DNA of 64,000 nucleotides from assembly GCF_026965555.1 (NCBI RefSeq), contig NZ_CP114040.1:3658001-3722000 (forward strand). Direction: 5' to 3'. The position numbers were made by a program, and so were the translations under genes. Origin of the DNA: Nannocystis punicea. Lineage in GTDB: Bacteria; Myxococcota_A; Polyangia; Nannocystales; Nannocystaceae. How positions within the stretch are numbered: the first letter of the stretch is position 1; each line of letters begins with the position of its first letter. Below, in pieces: positions 33,390-42,197 of this stretch. The notes below the pieces were generated by a model. It had not been told where the DNA came from, searched no databases, and worked only from the letters and a program-made list of their open reading frames with translations.

Positions 33390-35480
33390 ATGCGATTTGA
33401 GCGTTGGGTAGGGAAGGGCGATCTGTGCGCTCTGGTGATGACTGCGGCGCTGGCGGCGGGCTGCGGCGGGAGGAGCGAGGCGACCACGGGGATCGACGAC
33501 ACGAGCACGGGCACGGACACGGGCACGGGCACGACGGCGGGCGAGGAGACGACGACGGGCGGGCCGGAGAGCTCGACCACGGCGGGTGCCTCGGCGAGCG
33601 AGACGGGGATCGGCGAGACGACCACGACCACGACCACGGACGAGCCGGGCGAGACGGACACCGACTCGACGACGGGTTCGCCGGTGGAGTGTGGCAACGG
33701 CGTGGTCGAGGCGGGCGAGGCGTGCGACAACGGGGCCGACAACGGCGACGACAAGGCCTGCAAGGCCGACTGTACGGCCAACGTGTGCGGCGACGGGGCG
33801 GTCGGGCCGGGGGAGGGCTGCGACGACGGCAACGGCCGCGACGGCGACGCGTGCACCAACGAGTGCGCGGTGCCGGAGTGCGGCGACGGGGTCGCGGGGC
33901 TGATGGAGGAGTGCGACGACGGCAACGACGTCGACAGCGACGCGTGCACCAACGCCTGCACCAACGCGGCCTGCGGCGACGGGCTGGTCCAGGACGTGGT
34001 CGGCGAGGAGTGTGACGACGGCGCGGCCAACGGGCCGAACGCGGCCTGCACCGCGGAGTGCAAGCTGGCGACCTGCGGCGACGGCTTCGTCCTCGCCGGG
34101 GTCGAGGAGTGCGACCTCGGCAAGACCAACGGCCCCGGGCAGGAGTGCCTGGCGGGCTGCGTCCTCAACGTCTGCGGCGACGGCGACCAGAGCCCGAGCG
34201 AGGCGTGCGACGACGGCGACCTCGAGCCGGGCGACGGCTGCAACGCGGCCTGCGAGCTCGAGGCGTGCGGCAACGGGGTGGTCGACGCCGGCGAGGCGTG
34301 CGACGACGGCGACGCCGACAACGACGACGAGTGCACGACCCTGTGCAAGGCTCCGGCCTGCGGCGACGGGTTCGCCCAGGCCGGCGCGGGCGAGAGCTGC
34401 GACCTCGGCCCGGACAACAAGGACACCGGCGACTGCACCCTCGCCTGCCAGCCGGCGACCTGCGGCGACGGCCTGGTGTGGGACAACCACGAGCAGTGCG
34501 ACGACGGGCTCAAGAACCACGACTCGTCGGCGTGCAAGTCGGACTGCACCGACAACTTCTGCGGCGACGGGTTCAAAGGCCCGGGCGAGGAGTGCGACGA
34601 CGCCAACCAGATCGACGACGACGCCTGCACCTCGGTGTGCAAGAACGCGGCCTGCGGCGACGGCTTCGTCCAGCCGGGCGAGGAGTGCGACGAGGGCGGC
34701 GCCAACGCCGACGACTCCGCGTGCACGAACAGCTGCCAGCAGGCCGAGTGCGGCGACGGCCTGGTGCTGGCCGGCGTCGAGGAGTGCGACGACGGCAACC
34801 TGGTCGACACCGACGCCTGCATCGCGTGCGAGCCGGCGACCTGCGGCGACGGCTTCCTGCGCATGGACGTCGAGCAGTGCGACGACGGCAACGCGGTCAG
34901 CGGCGACGGCTGCGACGCCGCGTGCAAGCTCGAGCTCGGGGTGGTCGTCAAGCGGACCGCGCTGGGCGTCGCGGTGCCCGACGGGACCTACAAGGGCCAG
35001 CTCGCGCAGATGGCCTGCGTCGACCTCAACGTCAACAACGCCAACAAGGTCGACGACGTCACGCTGCAGGTCGGCATCACCCACACGTATGTCGGCGACC
35101 TGGTGTTCAAGCTGGTCAGCCCGACCAACAAGATCCTCACGGTGATGAGTCGGCCGGGCGTGCTCGAGACGCTCGACGACGGCGCCGGCGGGGCCGGCGA
35201 CTCGTCCGATATCTCGAAGAACTTCCCGGTGCTGTTCCGCGACGGCGGGGTCAAGAGCGCCGAGCTGATGGGCAACAGCCTCGCCGACGGGGCGGTCGTG
35301 TGTCAGGCCGACGGCGCCTGCGACTACTTCCCGCAGCACGGCGCCGGCCCCGGTAACAACTTCGCCGACTTCGACGGCCTGTCCGCCAAGGGGGTGTGGA
35401 AGTTCTGCGTCGGCGACCGGGCCGGCTTGGACACCGGCACGATCGACAGCGTGACGCTGACCCTGACGCTCCTGCCGTGA
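33390..35480 (+). CDS. Lipoprotein with 13 myxobacterial Cys-rich repeats and a P-domain-like C-terminus
   Basis: 696 residues from ATG 33390. The signal peptide ends LAAGCGG (lipobox). A Thr-rich linker (~30-100) is followed by 13 repeats of 'CGDG.........CDDG' (~105-520), the DUF4215/Myxococcus Cys-rich repeat, which looks Ca-binding because of its many Asp residues. The C-terminal ~170 residues resemble a proprotein-convertase P-domain ('VDLNVNNANKVDDVTLQVGI', 'LVFKLVSPTNK', 'GVWKFCVGD', 'SVTLTLTL'). It is likely a large cell-surface adhesin or scaffold. An IS1380 element was inserted ~100 bp downstream. Confidence 0.85.
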   Translation: MRFERWVGKGDLCALVMTAALAAGCGGRSEATTGIDDTSTGTDTGTGTTAGEETTTGGPESSTTAGASASETGIGETTTTTTTDEPGETDTDSTTGSPVECGNGVVEAGEACDNGADNGDDKACKADCTANVCGDGAVGPGEGCDDGNGRDGDACTNECAVPECGDGVAGLMEECDDGNDVDSDACTNACTNAACGDGLVQDVVGEECDDGAANGPNAACTAECKLATCGDGFVLAGVEECDLGKTNGPGQECLAGCVLNVCGDGDQSPSEACDDGDLEPGDGCNAACELEACGNGVVDAGEACDDGDADNDDECTTLCKAPACGDGFAQAGAGESCDLGPDNKDTGDCTLACQPATCGDGLVWDNHEQCDDGLKNHDSSACKSDCTDNFCGDGFKGPGEECDDANQIDDDACTSVCKNAACGDGFVQPGEECDEGGANADDSACTNSCQQAECGDGLVLAGVEECDDGNLVDTDACIACEPATCGDGFLRMDVEQCDDGNAVSGDGCDAACKLELGVVVKRTALGVAVPDGTYKGQLAQMACVDLNVNNANKVDDVTLQVGITHTYVGDLVFKLVSPTNKILTVMSRPGVLETLDDGAGGAGDSSDISKNFPVLFRDGGVKSAELMGNSLADGAVVCQADGACDYFPQHGAGPGNNFADFDGLSAKGVWKFCVGDRAGLDTGTIDSVTLTLTLLP

Positions 35481-35575
35481 CGCGACGGCGCGCCGCTCCG
35501 CGTGGCCCGGCGCGGAGCGGCGGTCAGGGCCGCGGCACGTCGGCGGCGTGCAGCTGCTGGAGGCCACGCGAGGTC

Positions 35576-37338
35576 CTAGTCCGGATTTCTCACCACGGGA
35601 AGGAATTCCGGCCGTACTTCCCGAGTTCGAGCGGGTGTGAAACGATTGCTGACCACCCAGGGGTACGGCCGGAACACGACAAGGTGTATCCGCACCGAGT
35701 TCGATTTTCAACCGGCCGGGCGGAGGCGCGTCGAGGCCGCTTTTGACGGCGGACGGGTCAGCTCGGACGGCGGCCTGCTGTTGCTGCGCGAGTTGACCGA
35801 GAGTTCAGGTGTGTTCCGGGACTTCGCCTCCTGCTTCCGGGACCACCGTGACCCGAGCCGCGTCGAGCACACCGTCGAGGAACTGCTCGCACAGCGCGTG
35901 CTGGGCCTGCTGTGTGGTTACGAGGACCTGAACGACCACGACATGCTCCGCGATGATGCCTTGCTCGCGCTGGCGGTAGGCAAGATCGATCCGACCGGCG
36001 AACAGCGCAAGCGGGAGCGCGACCGGGGGCACGCCCTGGCCGGCAAGAGCACGCTGAACCGCCTGGAGCTGGCGAAGCCCACGGTGGCCGGCGACGAGCG
36101 CTACAAGAAGATCAGCTACGACGACCACGGGATTCAGCGCCTCTTCGTCGACACCTTCCTCGCCGCGCACGATCGGCCGCCCGCCGAGATCGTCCTCGAT
36201 CTCGACGCGACGGACGACCCCGTACATGGCAAGCAGGAGGGTCGCTTCTTCCACGGCTTCTACGACAGCTACTGCTACCTGCCGCTGTACGTCTTCTGCG
36301 GCGACTTCCTCCTCGGCGCCGCGCTGAACACCGCCGACAAGCAGCCAGTGAGCGGCGCGGTCGAGGAGCTCGAGAGGATCGTCAGTCAGCTCCTCGCCCG
36401 CTGGCCCGACGTCCGGATCATCGTGCGCGGCGATTCCGGCTTCTGCCGCGACGAGGTCATGCGCTGGTGCGAGGAGAACGGGCTCTTCTTCGTCCTCGGC
36501 CTGCAGAAGAACTCGCGCCTGATCGCCGAGATCGAGGGCGAGATGAAGCAGGCCCGCGCCATCTCCGAGCAGACCGGCAAGGAAGCGCGCGTTTTCAAGG
36601 ACTTTCGCTACGAGACCAACCGGACGTGGTCACGAGAGCGCCGGGTGGTCGGCAAGGCCGAGTACACGACGGACAAGGAGAATCCTCGCTTCGTCACCAC
36701 CAACCTCTCACCCGACGAGTACGACGCGCGCTCGCTCTACGAGGACCTCTACTGCGCTCGCGGAGACATGGAGAACCGGATCAAGGAACAGCAGCTCGGC
36801 CTCTTTGCCGACCGCACCAGCGCTCACACGCTGCGCGCCAACCAGCTCCGCCTGTGGCTCTCATCCGTCGCTTACATGATCCTCAACGAGCTCCGACGAA
36901 TCGCCCTCGCCGGCACCGAGCTCGCCCATGCCCAGGTCTCCACGATCCGCACGCGGCTGCTCAAGATCGGTGTCGTCGTCACCGCCTCGGTCCGCAGGAT
37001 CCGCGTCTCCCTAAGCTCGGTTTTCCCACTCCAGCACGTGTGGTGGCGCGTCCTCGAGAACCTCCACCGTCATCACGTCATGAGACGCTGAAGGCCCTCG
37101 CCGTCCGTCACACAATGGTGCGCTGCACTCGCGCCGGGATTCGTCTGTCCTTATGCACAGGTCACCCAAAACGCGTAGCCGGCTTTGTAATCCCTCTTAC
37201 AGCTCGATCTCGCGCCAGCCCCGGGCGTAACGAGCGCGGCCTCGCGACTCACGTCCACGGCATCCAACAACCTCCCGCCAAGCCGCCTGACAGCCGCTTG
37301 GCGGGCCCCACCTATCCGTGGTGAGAAATCCGGGCTAG
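35576..37338 (+). mobile_element. Complete IS1380-family insertion sequence with CTAG target duplication
   Basis: The element spans 35580-37334 (1755 bp). Terminal inverted repeats are CCGGATTTCTCACCACGG on the left (35581-35598) and its complement ending at 37333, differing only in the outermost base. CTAG directly flanks both sides (35576-35579 and 37335-37338), a 4-bp target duplication as expected for IS1380. One intact transposase lies inside. The clean ends and intact gene imply recent insertion. Confidence 0.92.
35637..37091 (+). CDS. IS1380-type DDE transposase
   Basis: 484 residues from GTG 35637. Motifs of IS1380 transposases: 'FDGGRVSSDGGLLLLREL', 'LVLDLDATDDPVHG'-like 'EIVLDLDATDDPVHGKQEG' (first Asp), 'IIVRGDSGFCRDEVMRWCE' (second Asp) and 'RGDMENRIKEQQLGLFADRT' (Glu), giving the DDE catalytic set. 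The frame is uninterrupted. Codon usage is less extremely GC-rich than in neighbours, as expected of an incoming element. The 240 bp between stop and right inverted repeat hold no gene. Confidence 0.92.
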   Translation: MKRLLTTQGYGRNTTRCIRTEFDFQPAGRRRVEAAFDGGRVSSDGGLLLLRELTESSGVFRDFASCFRDHRDPSRVEHTVEELLAQRVLGLLCGYEDLNDHDMLRDDALLALAVGKIDPTGEQRKRERDRGHALAGKSTLNRLELAKPTVAGDERYKKISYDDHGIQRLFVDTFLAAHDRPPAEIVLDLDATDDPVHGKQEGRFFHGFYDSYCYLPLYVFCGDFLLGAALNTADKQPVSGAVEELERIVSQLLARWPDVRIIVRGDSGFCRDEVMRWCEENGLFFVLGLQKNSRLIAEIEGEMKQARAISEQTGKEARVFKDFRYETNRTWSRERRVVGKAEYTTDKENPRFVTTNLSPDEYDARSLYEDLYCARGDMENRIKEQQLGLFADRTSAHTLRANQLRLWLSSVAYMILNELRRIALAGTELAHAQVSTIRTRLLKIGVVVTASVRRIRVSLSSVFPLQHVWWRVLENLHRHHVMRR

Positions 37339-37432
37339 CCGCCGGAGCACCGGCGAGGGGTTGACCAGCGAATCGTGCGGTGGGCGGCGCCCGTTCGCGG
37401 ACCGGCTCGACTCTTCGTGGTGTCCCCGGCGA

Positions 37433-37450
37433 CCTGTCCTCGAGGTCACT
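37433..37450. repeat. Variant 14-bp palindrome pair at a gene end
   Basis: CCTG at 37433 and CACT at 37447 are 14 bp apart around CTGTCCTCGAGGTCA, straddling the stop of the carotenoid oxygenase gene. Confidence 0.35.
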
Positions 37451-38924
37451 GGTGCGCGTCGCGGAAGAACGAGCCGTGGAACCCGAGCGGCAGCGGCAGC
37501 GGCGCCTCGGCGGTCGCCAGCGGCTCGAGCGTGGCGGCGTCGAGGATCCGCAGCTGCGAGCGGTCCTCGTGGCGGTGCGAGCCGACCACCAGCAGCGCCC
37601 CGGCGTCCTCCTCGCGCGCCCCGGGCCGCGCGACGAAGATCGGCTCGCCGAAGACGAAGTCGGCGTCCGCGTGGGTGCGCACCGCCCCGCCGGCGTCGAG
37701 GCGGATCACCGAGCTGCGTAGCCCGGCGTCGATCCGTGTGCCCCACGAGGCCGCGTGGCGCTGGCCGTTGCGTGTGCGGTAGGCGATCGACGGGAATTCG
37801 AACCCGCGCGCCAGCACCGTCTCGACCGCCGCGTGCTCGCGGCCCGGGGTCATGGTGTAGCGCACGATCGCCGGCGTCAGCGGCGGCAGGCCGCCGCGTG
37901 CGAGCGGCTCGCTGCGCAGCGCGTCGACGATCCCCGCGTCGGGGTAGAGCGCCACGTCGAGCACCGTGTCGGCGCCGGCCTCGAACGCGTTGACCACGTG
38001 GAAGACGAAGCCCGGCGGGGCCTGGTGGGTCCGCACCTGCCCGCTCGCGCGATCGACCAGCCACAGCGTCGTGCCGGTCTCGGGGCGCCACTGGAAGTGA
38101 TCGATGAACCCGCGATTTGACCACAGCAGCGACAAGGGGCTCACGGTGAGGGGGTGGCCGATGATCACCGCGTGGCGCGGGGTCAGCCCGAACGCGTGTA
38201 CGTACGGCACGCGGCGCAGCGGCACGCGGCCGACCACGCGGCGCGTGCGTGACGTCGGCGCGTGCTCGTAGACCACCACCGCGCTCGCGGGGCCGAGCTC
38301 GACCCCGAGGTTGACGACCACGCCGCGCGCGAAGTCGAAGTGCGGGTGGGCGATCATCGTCATGGCGCCGAGCCGGTCGTCGTAGGCGACGCGCCGCGTG
38401 AGCGCCAGAGTGTCCGGGTCGAACGCCCACTGGTGGCTGCTCTCGGTCATCGCCACCCGCTCGTCGCCGAGCGCGATGACGTTGACGTTGACGTTGTCGG
38501 TGACGCGGGGCCGCGGCTCGATCAGCCGGCGCCAGAAGCTGCGCTCGATCGGGCTGCCGAACGACGCCGTCGGCGTCCGCCCGCCGCGCGCCTCGACCTC
38601 GACCTCGGTCGCCATCAGCCGCTGGCGGAACTTCACCCCGCCGTCGCCGACGCGGAAGCCGTAGAGCAGGCCGAGCGCGTCGAACCAGTGCCGGGCCCGG
38701 AACGTGCGCCCGCTGGCGGGATCGGTGCGCTCGAACACGGCCGGGGCGGTCCGCACGAGGTCGCCGCGCAACCACTCGGGGATCTTGCCGTCGATGCGGG
38801 CGTCGCAGACGAACGGACCGGCCTCGGCGGCGCTGCGGAACGGGGCGCGCTGGGCGACGGTCGGCGCCGGCTCGGCCGACGCAGTCAGGGACATGGGGAC
38901 ACTCGCTGCTGCTGCTGCTGCCAT
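37446..38924 (-). CDS. Carotenoid oxygenase (carotenoid/apocarotenoid cleavage dioxygenase)
   Basis: 492 residues from ATG 38924, which has GAGGAGG at 6 bp; the longer upstream frame is not needed. The seven-bladed propeller family's iron-binding His residues appear in 'IAHPHFD', 'YVHAFGLT', 'FVFHVVNAFE' and C-terminal 'GFHGSFF'. 'IPEWLRGDLVRTAPAVFE' matches the conserved N-terminus. It is expected to cleave a carotenoid double bond with O2, yielding apocarotenals or retinal. The IS1380 element ends 108 bp downstream. It is divergent from a TetR gene with a candidate operator between them. Confidence 0.88.
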   Translation of the reverse strand: MAAAAAASVPMSLTASAEPAPTVAQRAPFRSAAEAGPFVCDARIDGKIPEWLRGDLVRTAPAVFERTDPASGRTFRARHWFDALGLLYGFRVGDGGVKFRQRLMATEVEVEARGGRTPTASFGSPIERSFWRRLIEPRPRVTDNVNVNVIALGDERVAMTESSHQWAFDPDTLALTRRVAYDDRLGAMTMIAHPHFDFARGVVVNLGVELGPASAVVVYEHAPTSRTRRVVGRVPLRRVPYVHAFGLTPRHAVIIGHPLTVSPLSLLWSNRGFIDHFQWRPETGTTLWLVDRASGQVRTHQAPPGFVFHVVNAFEAGADTVLDVALYPDAGIVDALRSEPLARGGLPPLTPAIVRYTMTPGREHAAVETVLARGFEFPSIAYRTRNGQRHAASWGTRIDAGLRSSVIRLDAGGAVRTHADADFVFGEPIFVARPGAREEDAGALLVVGSHRHEDRSQLRILDAATLEPLATAEAPLPLPLGFHGSFFRDAHQ

Positions 38925-38971
38925 GGGGACCTCCTCGCGGGCGCCGCCTCCGACGCCTCGAACTAAGCAAT

Positions 38972-38999
38972 GTTTGGATCGTAAACTGAGCGCTGTCAA
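38972..38999 (-). promoter_or_regulatory. Candidate promoter and TetR operator of the divergent pair
   Basis: On the minus strand TTGACA lies at 38999-38994 (-35 of the carotenoid oxygenase). A GTTT/AAAC inverted repeat with 7-bp centre (38972-38986) occupies the spacer/-10 region, where a TetR dimer could block polymerase. TTGGATCG recurs at 38974 and 39017. The -10 is weak, so the promoter call is tentative. Confidence 0.4.
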
Positions 39000-39052
39000 G
39001 ATCAATCTTTCCCGTGCTTGGATCGGCGGTCCTGCGGGCCTATGCTCGGGGC

Positions 39053-39748
39053 ATGTGCGCCAAACCGAAGTCGACCCCCCGCGGCGCCGCGGGCAAGCCG
39101 AGGGGCCGCGGGAAGCCCGCGTACCACCATGGCGACCTGCGCCGGGCGCTGCTCGACGCCAGCGTCGCGCTGATCGCCCGCGACGGCGTCGAGGCGCTCA
39201 GCCTGCGCGAGGTGGCGCGCGAGGCCGGCGTCAGTCCGGCCGCGCCCTATCACCACTTCGCCAGCAAGTCGGAGCTGCTCGGCGCGATCGCGGGCCTCGG
39301 CTTCGCCGGCCTGGGGCAGGCGATGGAGCAGGCGATCGCCGCCCTGCCAGATCCCGAGGAGCCGCTGGCGCGGCTGTCGGCGCTCGGCCGCGCCTACATC
39401 GACTTCGCGCGCGCCCACCCGACCGAGTTTCGCCTGATGTTTCGCCCCGCGCTGGTCACCCGCACCGACCTGCCCCCGGGCTGCGATCCCGAGGACTCGT
39501 TCGCTCTGCTGCTCGACGCGGTCGCGCGCGTCGCTCGCGTCGTCCCGCCCGGGCTCGTGACCCCCGACGCGCTGGCGCTGGCCTCCTGGTCGATCGTCCA
39601 CGGCGCCGCGGAGCTGCTGCTCGACGGCCCGCTGGCCACGAAGCAGGGCAGCCTGCCGATCGCGCCGGAGCAGGTCGGCCCGCTCGTCGTCGCCGTGCTG
39701 CCCGCGCTGCTGCGCGCCGCGGCCGGCAACGCCCGCGCCGCACAATGA
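39053..39748 (+). CDS. TetR family transcriptional regulator
   Basis: 231 residues from ATG 39053. A basic N-terminal tail precedes the TetR helix-turn-helix 'SLREVAREAGVSPAAPYHHFASKSELL' (split here: recognition helix around VSPAAPYHHFA). The C-terminal ligand domain matches the TetR_C-type 'RAHPTEFRLMFRPAL'. It is divergently transcribed from the carotenoid oxygenase and probably represses it and itself; the ligand may be a hydrophobic apocarotenoid, which is inference from context. Confidence 0.85.
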   Translation: MCAKPKSTPRGAAGKPRGRGKPAYHHGDLRRALLDASVALIARDGVEALSLREVAREAGVSPAAPYHHFASKSELLGAIAGLGFAGLGQAMEQAIAALPDPEEPLARLSALGRAYIDFARAHPTEFRLMFRPALVTRTDLPPGCDPEDSFALLLDAVARVARVVPPGLVTPDALALASWSIVHGAAELLLDGPLATKQGSLPIAPEQVGPLVVAVLPALLRAAAGNARAAQ

Positions 39749-40101
39749 TCATACCATCATGGTCCTGCCAGGGCTGGCGCCGGGTGCTGACATTTCGGGA
39801 GCCGCGATCGTGCGGGTCCGGGCCGTCGCCGCCGGGTTTGATGTCGACGAGGGAGTTCTCGGCGTCGACGGCGGCCGGGCCCTTCAGCGGCAGGATGACT
39901 TGATCACCGGTCAGCGGCAGGCGGCGGCCGACGGCTCGGTCTCTGCCGGCGATGCGGTCGCACGGTCCGTCTTGGGTTCGACAGGGGATGCGCGAAGGAC
40001 CTCGCCGCACCGCGAGCCGATGAGGTCGGGCGCTCGCGGCCCTGCACTCTTCCCGCGGGGGCGAGCGCGCCCGGCCACGGGTGTGATAAAAAGGCGGGCC
40101 G
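39749..40101. other. Intergenic region
   Basis: 353 bp. A minus-strand stretch reading 'LTGDQVILPLKGPAAVDAEN' (about 39850-39930) looks faintly protein-like but has no start or family, so it may be a remnant. GTGATAAAAAGG just before 40102 is the only AT-rich stretch. Confidence 0.3.
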
Positions 40102-40686
40102 ATGCAAATCGAGGACTTGAACGACGACGGCGCTGCGCTGTGGCTCGCCGGGCTCGACGATCTGTGGCTGTACTGGTCGAGCGCGCCGGTCGGCCTCGTG
40201 GGGCGTGAACATCGACGTGCAGTGTTCGGCAGCTTCGCCTCGGGCCTGCAGGGGCGCTGGGCTCACGGCGGGTACAACTTCCGCTTCGTCGAGCAGACAC
40301 GGGCGCCGGACGCCGCGATCGCCGACGACTCGGCCCGCGCGGAGGCTACGCTGCAGGCGACGTTTTCTCGCCTGCGCGAGGATGCGCTCGAATGGACGTG
40401 GGGCGGGGCGGTCGCGGCGCTCGACGATTTCCTCGACCGCTGGCTCCTGTTCCGCCGCCGCCGCCCGTACGTGCGGTACGACGACGTGCCCGACTGGATG
40501 ATCCCGGCGCTGCGCGAGCCGTGGGCGGCCTGCGTGCGGGAACTCGGCGGAGACACCATCGAGGCTCGCGCCGCGGTGCTGGAGGGCGAATGCCTCGCGG
40601 ACGATTGGGGGGACCACGGCGTCGCGCTCGTGCTCGCCTCCGGGTCACGATTGTGTGTGCTGCACGTCGGCCTGTGGACGGATTGA
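40102..40686 (+). CDS. Hypothetical protein
   Basis: 194 residues from ATG 40102. It is soluble, Trp-rich and acidic, with no recognised domain or signal peptide. 'EWTWGGAVAALDDFLDRWLLF' suggests helices. It stands alone. The function is unknown. Confidence 0.5.
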   Translation: MQIEDLNDDGAALWLAGLDDLWLYWSSAPVGLVGREHRRAVFGSFASGLQGRWAHGGYNFRFVEQTRAPDAAIADDSARAEATLQATFSRLREDALEWTWGGAVAALDDFLDRWLLFRRRRPYVRYDDVPDWMIPALREPWAACVRELGGDTIEARAAVLEGECLADDWGDHGVALVLASGSRLCVLHVGLWTD

Positions 40687-40758
40687 GGCGAGCGCGAGCG
40701 TGATCCGCTCGCGGTGAGCAAGACGTCGCGCTCGTCGGCCCACTGCGGCGGCGAGCGG

Positions 40759-40980
40759 TCAGAGGTCGTCGACGACGCCCTCGCCGTCGCACTGGGCGGC
40801 GCGCTGCTCATCGGACCAGGCGCGGAAGCAGGTGAAGCGCGCGGCGGGGTCGTCCTCCGCCAGGCAGGCCGCGAAGTAGGCGGCGTCCTTGAGCGGCACC
40901 CATGATATGTCCGAAGAGTCATGTGCAAGCAAACGCGCGGGCCGGTCGACCTGCGACCGCTGCGGCGCGGGCGTGGCCAT
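40759..40980 (-). CDS. Small hypothetical protein or fragment
   Basis: 73 codons; the part 'KDAAYFAACLAEDDPAARF' onwards looks coding, but the N-terminal ~25 codons run through palindrome-array sequence. It may be the 3' remnant of a gene truncated at the array. Confidence 0.3.
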   Translation of the reverse strand: MATPAPQRSQVDRPARLLAHDSSDISWVPLKDAAYFAACLAEDDPAARFTCFRAWSDEQRAAQCDGEGVVDDL

Positions 40981-41003
40981 GACATGTCCGCACAGGCATG
41001 TGC
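40896..41003. repeat. Tandem 14-bp palindromic arrays 5a and 5b
   Basis: TATG 40906 and CATG 40920 (14 bp apart), then CATG 40983 and 40997 (14 bp apart), downstream of the propeller gene stop at 41023. Confidence 0.65.
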
Positions 41004-41022
41004 CGGCAGGCCCGCGCGCCGC

Positions 41023-42171
41023 TCAGCCTGCGACCTCGGCGGCGCGGGCGTAGCGCTGGAACACGCCGCGAGAGGTGCGAATGTACAGATAATCGGCGGT
41101 GACGGCCAGCTTGGGGCCCCTGGCGGCGCCGATGATCTGGCCGTCGCGTCGCTCGCCGGTGACCAGATTCGTGGCCTTCCACAGGCCGTCGCACGAGTAG
41201 ACCCACCGCCGATCGGGGCTCACCGCGTAGCTGGCGGCGCGGTGGCCGGCGTGGGCGATCCGTCCGCTGCGATCGAAGCGCTGGAGGTCCCAGTCGGGGG
41301 TGCCGGTCGAGACGTCGACGACGCCGTCGTCGTACGCCGCGAGATCCATGGCGTCGTCCATCTCGACGTCGAGGACGACCTCGTCGCCGCGCTCGAGGTC
41401 GACGAGGGCGAGGCGGCCGGTGCCGGCGGTGTAGGCGATCTTCCGGCCGTTGGGTGACAGGGCGGCGCGCGGGCCCCAGTACTTGGTGTTGCCGACGGTC
41501 CAGGTGCGGACGACTGCGCCGGCCGGATCGACGAGGGCGAAGCCGCCGTGGTGCGGGAGCAGGAGCGAGCCGTCGTCCGCGCGCGAGAGGTTGAGGCACA
41601 GCGGCGCGGGCTCGTCGCGCGCGGTCTCGACGAGGTGGCGCCGCTGGATGCGCTCGCCGTCGCAGTGGAGGACGGCGAAGCGCAGCAGCTCGGGGGCGGG
41701 GGCGCGGAAGCCTTCGGTGGGCGGGGCGAGGTCCTCGTCGACCAGCGCCAACACGCCGCCGAGGCCGTCGCCGACGAGGCTGCGCACCGCCGGGTAGTCG
41801 CCGAGCGCGAACGAGGTGACCTGCCCGTCGCGCAGGTCGACCCGCCGCAATTGACCCCAGTCGCCGAGCCAGGCGCAGTGATGGGATTCGTCGACGACGA
41901 ATTGCGAGCCCATGCTCGCGCCGACCTCGGTGAGCAGCAGGAGCGCGCCCGAGGCGGCGACGGTGGCGACGAAGCCGTCGGCCAGGGCGGCGCCCAGGGC
42001 CTTGTCGATGGTCGGATAGGCCTTCTTGCGCGGGCGGCCGGTCGCCGGGGTGATGGCGAGGGTGATGGTCGGGGTGCCGTCCGACTTGGCCGAGGCGGAC
42101 AGGCCCCCGGTGGCGCCGTCCTTGCGGAGGACCAGGGCGTCGAACGTGGGGAGCCAGTGATAGGGGGTCAT
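41023..42171 (-). CDS. Beta-propeller-like protein of unknown function
   Basis: 382 residues from ATG 42171. The N-terminal ~70 residues ('PYHWLPTFDALVLRKDGATG', 'RKKAYPTIDKALGAALADGF') may be a WGR-like small domain. The remainder has repeated blades such as 'RKIAYTAGTGRLALVDLERGDEV' and 'SPDRRWVYSCDGLWKATNLV', typical of WD40/TolB-like propellers. There is no signal peptide, so it is cytoplasmic. It is 26 bp downstream of a carbonic-anhydrase-like gene, likely in one operon. Confidence 0.6.
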   Translation of the reverse strand: MTPYHWLPTFDALVLRKDGATGGLSASAKSDGTPTITLAITPATGRPRKKAYPTIDKALGAALADGFVATVAASGALLLLTEVGASMGSQFVVDESHHCAWLGDWGQLRRVDLRDGQVTSFALGDYPAVRSLVGDGLGGVLALVDEDLAPPTEGFRAPAPELLRFAVLHCDGERIQRRHLVETARDEPAPLCLNLSRADDGSLLLPHHGGFALVDPAGAVVRTWTVGNTKYWGPRAALSPNGRKIAYTAGTGRLALVDLERGDEVVLDVEMDDAMDLAAYDDGVVDVSTGTPDWDLQRFDRSGRIAHAGHRAASYAVSPDRRWVYSCDGLWKATNLVTGERRDGQIIGAARGPKLAVTADYLYIRTSRGVFQRYARAAEVAG

Positions 42172-42197
42172 GCGAGCCCCCGTGTAGCAGAATTGGC

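Noticed and set aside
39840..39940. Minus-strand stretch reading LTGDQVILPLKG
   Set aside because: It has no start, no known family and overlaps non-coding DNA; too little evidence for a gene.
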